From: Blepharisma japonicum
Lineage: Eukaryota; Ciliophora; Heterotrichea; Heterotrichida; Blepharismidae
DNA: 20,122 nt
Direction: 5' to 3'
Assembly: GCA_949751835.1 (NCBI GenBank)
Contig: CATKHK010000194.1
Span: 1 to 20,122, forward strand
The stretch's first letter is position 1; each line of letters starts with the position of its first letter. This document shows, piece by piece, positions 9,025-17,492 of this stretch. A program made the translations under genes and the position numbers. The notes under the pieces are model-generated. The model saw nothing but the letters and a program-made list of their open reading frames with translations. It was not told where the DNA came from and searched no databases.

Positions 9025-10041
9025 TTATGATAATCGTTTACTTACTAAATCAAACTTGTAATATCTCTTCTTCGAGTCTGTTGCAATATAGAAAACTCCT
9101 TTATTATATGTGCAGCAAGCCGTATAAGGATTTATTTTGATTACTGTTTTTCCTATTAAATACCAAGAATAATAATTGCCTGCCTCACTTTCGTATATTG
9201 ATCCTTTAGAATCAAATTCAATCAAATAAACTCTATCCGTTCTTATCAAAATCTTTCTTAAATTCTCTGCAAATTCATAAGGAATTATTGAAAAAGACTC
9301 AGTTTCAATTGAGTAAAGGTAAAGACTTCTGCTTATACATCCAGAAATCAAGATATTCCCATTAAATATGATGCTGTGGCACGCGTAATCAGCTTTTGGC
9401 ATAGGAATTAATCAAATTCATCTTTCTCTATCCAAATTAAATTTGCAAAATAGATTTGAATAATTTCAACCAATATCCAGTACCCCAAAGCAATAAATAT
9501 TTTTATTATAATAGATAGCTGAGGATCTTTGGCAAGGTGTTCCAGGTGGCAGCTCCCGATACCCATTATTAATATCAATTAACAATGTCATCCCAGAATT
9601 TGAATGACCAAAACAGAATAGCTTGCCGTTTGGGAGTACAACTAGGCAGGATTCGCGGCTTAATAGGTTTGAAGAAAACGCTTTTATTTCTTCCTTTCCT
9701 TTTTCAGTGTTATATATAACCAACTTAGTTTCTCCGCAATCCAATATAGGGAAATAAAGAGACGTGATTTGATTGTAAACTTTCACATATTCTTTATAAG
9801 CTTTAATGAGTTCTGGATCAGAAGAAGGATTATTCTTATAGGATAAGCAAATTCTTCTAAAGTCTCTTTCTGTTTCTGGATCATTGGCTCTGTTCCAAAG
9901 AGTAAGCTGTTTAGATTTTAGCTCCTGGGGTGTAAGCATTTGATTACTGACTTTACCTTGTTTTTTATTTTTAAAAAGCGCTCCAGTAATTCTTTCTTGG
10001 CAAATAAGCAAATTAGGCCTATTTTTGGTCCTGCGATCCAT
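9025..10041 (-). CDS. Kelch-like repeat protein (TGA=Trp)
   Basis: A 338-residue protein, ATG at 10041 and TAA at 9025-9027. Three TGAs (9466-9468, 9418-9420, 9412-9414) are read as Trp; one reading spans what would otherwise be two open frames. The last two sit in RE-R-W-I-W-LIP, a normal place for blade-ending Trp. The first ~115 residues are basic and charged (NRANDPETERDFRR) with no zinc site, so it lacks the B-box of the gene at 1143-2648. From about 115 on it has kelch-like units: VVLPNGKLFCFG, NKNIYCFG, FNGNILISG, SLYLYSIE, NKGVFYIATD. Probably a beta-propeller binding protein; partner unknown. It is the apparent parent or close sister of fragments at 8150-8512 and 12545-13030. An N-terminal exon further upstream cannot be excluded, but none was seen. 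Confidence 0.85.
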
Positions 10042-11059
10042 ATTATAATTTCCAATATAAATTTTTAGATTTTATTTATATCTATTTCTGAGCTGAATGT
10101 TCTGATAGCTCACAGGGTGAAATTAGAAAGAAATACTTTTTCATACTCTTTGTTTCTTATATTCTAGCTCAATAAAATACTCAATTTTAACTTATTAATA
10201 ATATACCTTTTAGGGCTGTGTTGGAAGCAAAAAGCTAACTCAACGTTCAGTTTTTTATTGGTTAATACCAGAGATTTATCAGGCCAAGAAGAAGAAGAAG
10301 AAGACAAATTTCTAGGAGAATAAGCTAAACAAATTGAGGGCTAATAGCTCTTCAAAACATTGATAATACAGCTTTCAGGTAAAAATAAATATCAAAAGTA
10401 TTCTCAAATCAAAGAAAAAATAAAAATGTTAGGCTTATAACAGCATTGATCCTTGCGATTTTCGAGAAAAAGCTTAAAGAGTTTGAAGATATATGATGTT
10501 AGTAGCAGTTAAGTCAAACAAATAGCTGAAGAAAAACGAATTTCAAAAAGTTTTTTTAGCTGATTTGGGATAGTTAAATAATACTTTACTTGATCTTGCA
10601 TTATTTAATTGGCGTATTATCTCTTCCATCGTTTTAAATATAAAATATCCATAATAGCTTATAGTTTTTGCATGTCTTATAAATTAAAATGCATAAAATA
10701 TTGGCAGCATTGATCTTTTAGACAAATGTAAAAAGCATCGGCTAATTGCACAACTAGGGATTTTTCTTACGCATAGTTAAATATTGATATTTATCTTATA
10801 AATAAAGGCCAGATCGATATTAAATATTAGAAATGTCTGTTAAATTGCAGCTACGATCAATTGGCGCTTTAGCAGCTGAGAAACAAATTTGATCGTTAGC
10901 AGATTATATCATGAAGTTATATATGAATTTTCATTTAAAATAGCAATTAAGATACTTAATCTTTACAGCTTTTACTACTATGCTCTTATAAACTAGACAC
11001 AATTAATATACCAGATTTGATTTCATTAAAAATAAGTCAATCAATTAAAGTTTTTATCG
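10042..11059. other. AT-rich spacer upstream of the kelch gene
   Basis: Contains the presumed promoter of the minus-strand kelch gene, a short GAA run (about 10288-10303), and an A/K-rich stretch around 10300-10560 that may be old coding DNA but has stops in all frames. CAGCATTGATC occurs at both about 10442 and 10703. No gene or RNA recognised. Confidence 0.4.
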
Positions 11060-11395
11060 CTTAATGCCCTACTACAGCATCACCTATCCAGACTTTCTCC
11101 CTTGGTTTCTAATTTACCCACTCTCAGGCATTCGGATTTTAGCTATTGTACTTTGAGCTCTAGTGATACCAAAGTTGCGAGCATTTTTAGGTATAATCCC
11201 AGAAAATTAGAATTTCCTAAAATCAGAAGTCTTAAGCTGAATATTTTGAGTCCTAATTCCTTATGATACTAGAATAAATTCGTAGGTGAAACCAAATCGC
11301 GCAATCAAAATGGCCAAAATATGGATTTTAGTTAGGAGGAAAAGAAAATTCGGATGATGCCATATTTCGAATTTTAATTCATCAGAAATTATCTT
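11060..11395 (+). other. Second GC-richer island, possible gene remnant
   Basis: Composition again matches genes rather than spacer. One plus frame is stop-free from about 11069 to 11272, including HSDFSYCTLSSSDTKVASIF and PRKLEFPKIRSLKLNILSP, then meets TAG. A second frame from an ATG at 11064 is hydrophobic and open for about 48 codons reading TGA as Trp. No family was recognised and neither frame has a proper gene structure, so this is probably a remnant. Confidence 0.3.
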
Positions 11396-11665
11396 TGTTA
11401 AATACGAAAGAACTTAAGAATTAGCTTTATAAAATGAAAAGATAATCTTAAACTCCTTTTACTCATCTTATTTAAATTTATATAGAAATTAATTAAAGAA
11501 CTCCTAGAAAAATCTATTAATAAGATAATATAAGTAAGGAAGCTAATTTATAAAAGAGAAAAAATCATCACTCATCTATGTCTAGGTAATAAAATTCTTC
11601 TATTTAATATCTAAAAATTTAAAGATTTCTATAAAAATAATTACTTATAATTTGTGTGAAAAATA

Positions 11666-12226
11666 GAAATCGTTGATGCTGACTATAAGTTTACCTCCTA
11701 CAATAAAATGTAGATAAGCATAGCAAACTCCTAAGAAAGCTGAGAACCTTTTTATCAATAAATGGAAGAAAGAAGTAAAATTAATAAAATTTTTGAGTTA
11801 ATAAGGACGGAAAAATCAAAATTATAGTTGCTGTCAATTTTATTAAACAATTCAATTTATAAAAAGGCAGGTCGTTAAATTATAATAATGGATACTTTAT
11901 ATGCAAAATGTAGAGTGATTGATGCTTATATCAATACAACTCCTGTAATAAAAAATTTTGCATAGATGAATGAGATAACGTTCATGATAAATGAAAAGTT
12001 AAGAGCAATATTAATTGATTTTTTTGAGTCAATAAAAACAGATGTATTGAATCACTTCATGTAAAATTTTATAAATACTGCCGAAAATGATATAAATCCA
12101 TCTATAAATCTTATAGATTATGGATTATACATCTCATTATGTGCTCAAAAATTAATATTAAATGAAATAAAGCTTTGAATAAATATAAAAACAATATTTA
12201 AAAGATTTTATAATAAGATCTTTTAA
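11666..12226 (+). pseudogene. AT-rich, stop-interrupted coding-like stretch with an internal duplication
   Basis: One frame of 187 codons has seven internal TAA/TAG codons, two TGA (Trp), and a TAA at 12224. It reads as protein-like segments, for example EERSKINKIFELIRTEKSK and NEKLRAILIDFFESIKTD, which resemble each other; the segment starts IVDADY and VIDAYI also match. This suggests a unit of about 225-230 bases duplicated once. No known family. With so many A/T bases, a frame like this could be partly chance; the internal repeat and the codon pattern are the main support. Confidence 0.25.
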
Positions 12227-12280
12227 TAGCAAATAATTGTACATCAGCTAATGCATAAGAGGGTCAGTTCCAATAATTAC

Positions 12281-12303
12281 CAAAAAAAGGCAGGCTTTTT
12301 TTG
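12281..12303. repeat. 9-bp hairpin with A/T arms
   Basis: CAAAAAAAG (12281-12289) pairs with CTTTTTTTG (12295-12303) around loop GCAGG. It looks like a terminator-type hairpin, but eukaryotic transcription would not use it that way. Role unknown. Confidence 0.3.
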
Positions 12304-12544
12304 TAATATATAAGCATTTTAATATCTAAACTTATAAGCAATTGCAAAAGCCATCTTTAGCTATAAAAATTAGAACTTTCAATCAGATATCAAGAAAATC
12401 ATAGTATTTACTTAGTATTTTTCCCTAAAAATTTAAGAATAGTGTAAGAATCTATTTGCCAGAATAGTTCATCAGCTTTCATGCTATCTTACCTCAAATC
12501 AATAGCTCTAATTTTGCTTGGTGATTGAGATCTTTATTGCCCAT

Positions 12545-13030
12545 TTAATGTATATTCCTCTTTTATTGTATGAACAATAAACATGATCAGGAACATAATC
12601 GATTGCTTAGTCTGCTATTCGTCTCCAATTTGTGTAAATTCCTCTTTCTTTTTCTCTTTGCAAACTCATAAGTAATTGTCGAGAAAGAGTCAATATCAAT
12701 AGAGTATAACCAAAGATTTCTATTACTAAATCCAGACATCAAAATCTTCCCATCAAATATTATGCTATTACACATTTGTTCAGCTTTTAGCATTGGAGTT
12801 AGTTGAATTCATCGATTTCGATCCAAATCAAATCTACTAGATAGAGTTAAGTATTCATAATCACTCCCTCTAAGCAATAGACACTGTTTTGAAATAGATA
12901 CAATATCGGCCTGTGCAGATATCCCTAAAGCAAGACTTTTGTTCCATAATGATGCGTTATGTGTGCTATATCATGCTTTAAGCAAATAAGCCGATTATCT
13001 GAATAAGATCATCATGATTCGTCAAATGTA
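12545..13030 (-). pseudogene. Decayed kelch-like gene copy
   Basis: On the minus strand a frame reads QADIVSISKQCLLLRG, then FDLDRNRWIQLTPMLKAEQ, NSIIFDGKILMSGF and LWLYSIDIDSFSTITYEFA. This tracks the intact gene at 9025-10041 (FNLDRERWIWLIPMPKAD, HSIIFNGNILISG, LYLYSIETESF). One TGA (RNRW) matches the parental TGA. After YEFA about 40 residues are missing, and the match resumes in another frame (NWRRIAD-stop-AIDYVP, VYCSYNKRGIYI against TACCTYNKGVFYI). Deletion, frameshift and stops make it a pseudogene. Its upstream side continues into a repeat array. Confidence 0.78.
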
Positions 13031-13665
13031 ACATCCTAGAAATTATGTTAGTAAAATTGAAATTACTAAAGAAGTCTTGTATTAAGTGAAATTTATTCAT
13101 CATGCCCAACATCATGCAGATACAGGTGTGACGCAGCTTCATATTTGAAAATTCAATATCAGCCTATGAATTCACTAATACATACAAGCTACAAGTGTGC
13201 ATAGCTGTACATTTGAAATTAAATTTCTGTTAGAAAAAATCTAAATATCAGGCTGTAAAGACATTTATAATAAAACCATATAAGTTATATCGCATTTAAA
13301 ACAAATAAATTTAGCATCTGAATTAAGGCATCATTATTCACCAAACACGGCATGCTGGATGAAATCAAGGCAAGTGAAGGTCTTGAACTATAGCATGCTT
13401 CAATTCATGCTAGTACAAGCTGCAGGTGTAACGCAATCTCATTATTAAATAATTATTCATCATGCACAACATTCATGCAGGTTACTGGTGTGATGAAGTT
13501 GCACCTTTGAAAATCTAATATTAGTCTGCACAGAATTCACTAAAGCTGAAGGTTTGTGCTATAATGATGTGCCATGTGTTCTACATCGTGTTTTGAGCAA
13601 AAAAATTCACATAAATTGAGTTTCAGCTACAAAACTGATATCAGCCTATGTAGAGAAATTACAGC
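12890..13665 (-). repeat. Array of diverged repeats derived from kelch-like coding sequence
   Basis: The motif ATATCAGCCTG or a near form recurs at about 12904, 13157, 13247, 13519 and 13650. A ~110-base unit at 13091-13200 is copied at 13451-13560 (shared ATTCATCATGC, GGTGTGA, TTTGAAAAT, AATTCACTAA), with partial copies near 13174-13220 and 13413-13440. On the minus strand the units translate to related peptides: ICLKHDIAHITHHYGTK at about 12960, ICFKCDITYMVL at about 13290, CSKHDVEHMAHHYST at about 13570; the first is part of the kelch pseudogene. So the array looks like successive duplication of a pseudogene segment, later decayed. Unit length varies (about 90-360 bases); edges are approximate. 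Confidence 0.6.
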
Positions 13666-13861
13666 TAAGAAGAAATGGGCAAGTCTGTGAATAATGTGGA
13701 TTGTACTAGCAAAAATAGGACCCGTTCAAGTCATCATAAGTCGCTATATTTTAAAATTATTAAAATTTGTAGCTTTAACTGCTAAATTTAATAAATCTAT
13801 ATAGTATAATAAATAAAAGGGATCTAGTAAAATATATTTTATTATTGATAAGATTAACAAT
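13666..13861. other. AT-rich 3' flank of the TPR gene
   Basis: No gene recognised. It separates the repeat array from the TPR gene stop codon. Confidence 0.4.
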
Positions 13862-15337
13862 TTATAATTTTTTAGTTCTGTTAAAGCATTCCATAGCTTC
13901 TTCTCTTCTGCCTAACTTATTTAGAGCATTTCCTTTATTATAATAATATTTTGCATCATTCGGATTGCTTCTAATTGCATCGTTGTAATGTTTTACTGCT
14001 TCTTTATATCTCTTTTCATCATAAAAGATAATTCCTATGCCATTGTATGCAGGTGCATTATTTGGATCAATTCTGATAGCTTCTAAAAAGCATTCCATAG
14101 CTTCTTCTCTTCTGCCTAACTCTCTAAAAGCATTTCCTTTATTATAATAATATTTTGCATCATTTGGATTGATTCTAATTGCATCGTTGTAATGCTTTAC
14201 TGCTTCTTCATATCTCTTTTCATTTGCAAAGATCATAGCTATGCCATTGTATGCATCAGCATGACTTTGATCAATTCTGATAGCTTCTAAAAAGCATTCC
14301 ATAGCTTCTCCCCTTCTGCCTAACTCATATAGTGCATTTCCTTTATTTTTATTATAAAGTGCAGAGTTTGGATTGATTCTAATCGCATCGTTGTAATGCT
14401 TTACTGCTTCTTCATATCTCTTTTCATTTGCAAAGATCATTGCTATGCCATTGTATGCATCAGCATGATTTGGATCAATTCTGATAGCTTCTTTATAGCA
14501 TTCCATAGCTTCTTCTCTTCTGCCTAAAAATCTAAGAGCATTTCCTTTATTTGTATAATAAAGTGGTTCATTTGGATTGATTCTAATTGCATCGTTGTAA
14601 TGTTTTACTGCTTCTTCATATCTCTTTTCATTTGCAAAGATCATTGCTATGCCATTGTATGCATCAGCATGATTTGGATCAATTCTGATAGCTTCTTTAT
14701 ATTTATCTAGTACTGGCTGTAAATTTTCCCCTTCATTCTTAAAATTCATTCCCTCTTTAAGATTGCTTATTAATTCCCAATGCATTTCATCTGAAATAAA
14801 TTTGGAGTTTTCTTCATAGAATCTCTTGATAATTGAATCAATTTGTCTTTCTATATCGCAAAATAACTTAATGTTATTATTTGATCGTGCAATAACAATT
14901 GCTCTAACTTTATCAATAGCATCATTTGATTGTAAAGCTAACAAATTTAAAGATGGATCTTTCTCCAATCTTGATAGATTTTGTATTATCCAGATTTTTT
15001 CAACATAATTGACAATTTTTGTAGAATAAGAGTCAATTTCTTTTAAAACTTGTTCAAGGATATTTTGATGACGGCAAAGAGTTTGAGAAAAAGAAGCAAT
15101 TATATTTACTTTTATTTTTTCAATTTTTGATTTTTCTTCTTCAAGAAATCTAAGGATCGCTTCTTTTGTGCCTTCAATAGGCTCATAAAATAATGAGATG
15201 GGATCATGAGGTCCTTTACTAGATATGCAATGGCTCCCGCAGTGTTCTCTGCAAAAATTCTTATCAGTGGAAGCACAATTGCATGAAGACTCAGCTTCGC
15301 GGTCGCATTTTGCCCAATCGCATTTGATGGTGCTCAT
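13862..15337 (-). CDS. B-box-like zinc finger / TPR-repeat protein
   Basis: A 491-residue protein, ATG at 15337, TAA at 13862-13864, no in-frame TGA. Residues 6-44 hold a Cys/His-rich module (C6, C11, C19, C21, C29, H32, C33, H36, C37, H44) of B-box type. Residues about 60-200 are charged and helical, probably coiled coil. From about 205 come roughly nine tetratricopeptide repeats of 34 residues in alternating types: HADAYNGIAMIFANEKRYEE... and ...NKGNALRFLGRREEAMEC, each ending IRIDPN or IRINPN. The 68-residue pairs are nearly identical to each other, also in DNA. TPRs form a superhelical peptide-binding groove; with the zinc module this suggests a scaffold or adaptor, target unknown. All three Trp codons are TGG. 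It has the same plan as the kelch gene at 1143-2648 with a different repeat domain. Confidence 0.93.
   Translation of the reverse strand: MSTIKCDWAKCDREAESSCNCASTDKNFCREHCGSHCISSKGPHDPISLFYEPIEGTKEAILRFLEEEKSKIEKIKVNIIASFSQTLCRHQNILEQVLKEIDSYSTKIVNYVEKIWIIQNLSRLEKDPSLNLLALQSNDAIDKVRAIVIARSNNNIKLFCDIERQIDSIIKRFYEENSKFISDEMHWELISNLKEGMNFKNEGENLQPVLDKYKEAIRIDPNHADAYNGIAMIFANEKRYEEAVKHYNDAIRINPNEPLYYTNKGNALRFLGRREEAMECYKEAIRIDPNHADAYNGIAMIFANEKRYEEAVKHYNDAIRINPNSALYNKNKGNALYELGRRGEAMECFLEAIRIDQSHADAYNGIAMIFANEKRYEEAVKHYNDAIRINPNDAKYYYNKGNAFRELGRREEAMECFLEAIRIDPNNAPAYNGIGIIFYDEKRYKEAVKHYNDAIRSNPNDAKYYYNKGNALNKLGRREEAMECFNRTKKL
13920..14700 (-). repeat. Tandem 204-bp units within the TPR gene
   Basis: Nearly four copies of a 204-base unit (two TPR motifs each) follow one another. 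Blocks such as TTGATTCTAATTGCATCGTT and GCATTCCATAGCTTCTTCTC recur with few changes. Such high DNA identity points to recent expansion or gene conversion. It also makes copy number prone to assembly error. Confidence 0.85.
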
Positions 15338-15726
15338 ATTCTTACAATTATATTTTCCATTGATTTAGACTCTTAAGTCAATTATATTGGACTTCAGATT
15401 ATATGAAATCCTATAATAGTTATTACAAGTTTAATTTAGATGAAAAAGTATGATTATCTCTAAGAAAATCTTGGCTTAACTATTAATCCATTTATTATAT
15501 AATTCATTTTGATCTCTTGCTAAGAAAAGATAGTTCTGGTAAACCACTACTAGTGCGTTCAAATGCAGACGAAATTTTTTCTAAACACCTATTTAGCTAC
15601 AACTAGACTTGATAAATTAAGTTTGCTATTAAGATTGAGAGAAATGCATAGAAAACTCATAGAATTTCAGATGCGATTTATCATTAATTTAATGTGATTT
15701 ATTTAAAAGTAATTTAATTGGCTAGA
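15338..15726. other. Divergent intergenic region, TPR to Rab
   Basis: This is the shared upstream region of the minus-strand TPR gene and the plus-strand Rab gene. It is AT-rich with no supported gene. Promoters of both genes should lie here or in the adjoining inverted repeat. Confidence 0.4.
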
Positions 15727-15789
15727 GCATATTCAAATTAATCATTTATATGCATATTTTATTTATTAATGACTAATTCGAATATATGC
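15727..15789. repeat. Imperfect inverted repeat upstream of the Rab gene
   Basis: Left arm 15727-15746 (GCATATTCAAATTAATCATT) is the reverse complement of 15768-15789 apart from two C/T differences and one AT insertion. The 21-base loop contains a smaller TATATGCATA palindrome. The differences allow G-U or near pairing. It lies about 80 bases before the Rab ATG. It could be a regulatory cruciform or a small mobile-element remnant; no target duplication was seen. Confidence 0.55.
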
Positions 15790-15870
15790 CAAAATTTTAT
15801 TCACAAAGGATATATTTACTATAAAAATGATTAATAATCACATCTAATATAAAATTAGTTTAATAAGATC

Positions 15871-16440
15871 ATGGATAGTAAAGTGTGTATGAAAGTTAGA
15901 GATTACCTTATGAGAGTTGTAATATTAGGAAAAGATCGCACAGGAAAATCACGATTATTGCTTACATACACAGGCGTAAAATTTTTTGAAAACTACTCTC
16001 CTACAATTGGAATTGATTTTGTAAGTTTTATTAAGAGACTGAGATCAACTGAATTTAAAGGGAAAGTTATAAAACTCGAAATATGGGACACTGCAGGGCA
16101 GCCAAGATTTCATTCAATAGCTCGTGCATATTTTAGAGGCGCAAACGGTTTTATAATAGTTATTGACTTAACAAATCCTGCAGCTTTAGATGATGCAGCT
16201 TCTTGAAAAAGTGAGCTTAATTCGGAACTTCCGGAAAATAAGATGCCAACTCTTCTCATTGGAAGCAAAGCTGATCTTGAGCATGAGAGAGTTATCACTT
16301 ATGATGAAGCAAAAAAGGTTGCAGATGAATTGAAGATGATGTATATAGAAACCTCAGCTAAAACAAGAAAGAATGTAGATAAAGCATTTGAAATTTTATT
16401 AAGAAGTATGATGAAAGAATTGAATGCTAAATATATTTAA
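15871..16440 (+). CDS. Rab-like small GTPase, atypical (TGA=Trp)
   Basis: A 189-residue protein, ATG 15871, TAA 16438-16440. TGA at 16204-16206 encodes Trp112, at the conserved Rab position just before the variable loop (AASWKSEL). G motifs: P-loop GKDRTGKS (20-27), switch I Thr45 in YSPTIGIDF, WDTAGQPRF (72-80) with Gln77 kept, ETSAK (160-164). Oddities: the guanine-specificity motif is SKAD (132-135) instead of NKxD; the segment between switch I and WDTAG is longer than usual (FIKRLRSTEFKGK); TAGQERF is TAGQPRF; and the C-terminus (KELNAKYI) has no prenylation cysteines. A Rab normally directs vesicle traffic from a membrane. Without a lipid anchor this one is probably cytosolic or held by a partner. 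A second Met at residue 7 is an alternative start. The frame is otherwise intact, so it is probably expressed. Confidence 0.9.
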
Positions 16441-17101
16441 ATAATTCAAAACTCGATTTTTTATAAATATTAAAAAATTGATCGAGATTATGATTTTATC
16501 AAACAATAGTATGCGTTTAATTATCTAAGAACTCATTACAAAGTTTATGCTCAATTTATTGAAAGTGAACTAGCTTAGTAAGTTATTTCTAACAACATTT
16601 TTATTTTTCATATTGCAAGAAATTCATATGCACTCATCATTTATAAAAAGAAACTTTTAGATTAATTATATTCTATATAAATCCTCTATAGAAGATGCTA
16701 AAACAAATAATTCATTATTGATATTTCATAAAAGAGAAAAACCCTGTTTATAATTTAAAGATCTCATAGCTTAAGCACATTATTTGCAATTTAATAAAAC
16801 TCTTAGACCATTACAATGATAAATAAATTTACAGCCTCAAAATCTTTAAGCATATTAAAGTAATCTTGGCTGTATTCAATAAAACACGTCAAGATTCGTA
16901 TAAATTTCACCTAAATCTATAAATATTTTCCTCTGATAATGCTTTTCTATTGAATAGACCACAATTAGCGATTTTCATAATTTATTTTTTAAAATATTGG
17001 CAATTAAGCTTAGATTGCATATTGAAATAGTTCAATGAATTAATTTTGTTTTTGAATTGTTTATTAACGATTGCTGAGTTTATTATCTTAAATTCCCTTA
17101 A
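16441..17101. other. AT-rich spacer after the Rab gene
   Basis: Just after the Rab stop, CTCGATTTTTT (16452-16462) pairs with AAAAAATTGATCGAG (16472-16486) apart from a four-base bulge, a possible 3'-end hairpin. A plus-strand stretch near 16487-16650 reads somewhat protein-like between stops (LRTHYKVYAQFIESELA), but no family is evident. No other feature seen. Confidence 0.35.
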
Positions 17102-17492
17102 TTAAGAAACATATTTTGAGGCTTCTTCATACACCAAATTTTTAATTGCATCTATTTCTAATTCACAATTTTCAAATCCCAGTAAAAACACTCACTTGCA
17201 GAAGGCTCACCTATCCGATCATTCAGATCTTTAAAATAAGGATACTTTAAGCAATGCGAAACAGCTCATCTTTTTTCAGGACTAATTACAACCATTTTAC
17301 CTAGCAAATCTAACGCAAGTGGATCTGCTTCAGGATATATGGTAGACCAGTTTGTTTTTTCTCTCTTAGGAAGATTATCAATATATATAATTTAGTCTCA
17401 GGATTGTCAATGAAAACAATGTCATCTGGTGAAGGAGTTCCTAATTGGTGGATTATATGAGCAAAAATTACGGAGAGACTTATAATATCAGC
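17102..17492 (-). pseudogene. MAP-kinase-type protein kinase, C-terminal fragment, frameshifted
   Basis: The minus strand reads ADIISLSVIFAHI (MAPK DIWSVGCIFAEL region), IHQLGTPSPDDIVFIDNPE, then in another frame LPKREKTNWSTIYPEADP, LALDLLGKMVVISPEKRW, AVSHCLKYPYFKDLNDRIGE and ECFYWD, and in a third frame ENCELEIDAIKNLVYEEASK before TAA at 17102. These follow subdomains IX to XI and the C-terminal tail of CMGC/MAP kinases in order. Damage: the whole N-lobe and catalytic loop are missing, about 20 residues are deleted after FA, there is a TA insertion near 17388, and a one-T deletion near 17170. The TGA in PEKRW reads as Trp. The 5' break at about 17490 coincides with the start of the opposite-strand kelch fragment. 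Confidence 0.82.

Noticed and set aside
532-12226. Genome-wide TAA/TAG=Gln code (Condylostoma-like)
   Set aside because: All five intact genes use only CAA/CAG for Gln and terminate at TAA; the stop-rich stretches are better explained as decayed copies, though kept as a finding.
12890-13665. CRISPR-like array
   Set aside because: Units vary in length and sequence, have no regular spacers, translate to related peptides, and the genome is eukaryotic.
14826-15008. 60-codon plus-strand open frame
   Set aside because: Antisense shadow of the helical region of the TPR gene.
16110-16298. 62-codon minus-strand open frame
   Set aside because: Antisense shadow within the Rab gene.
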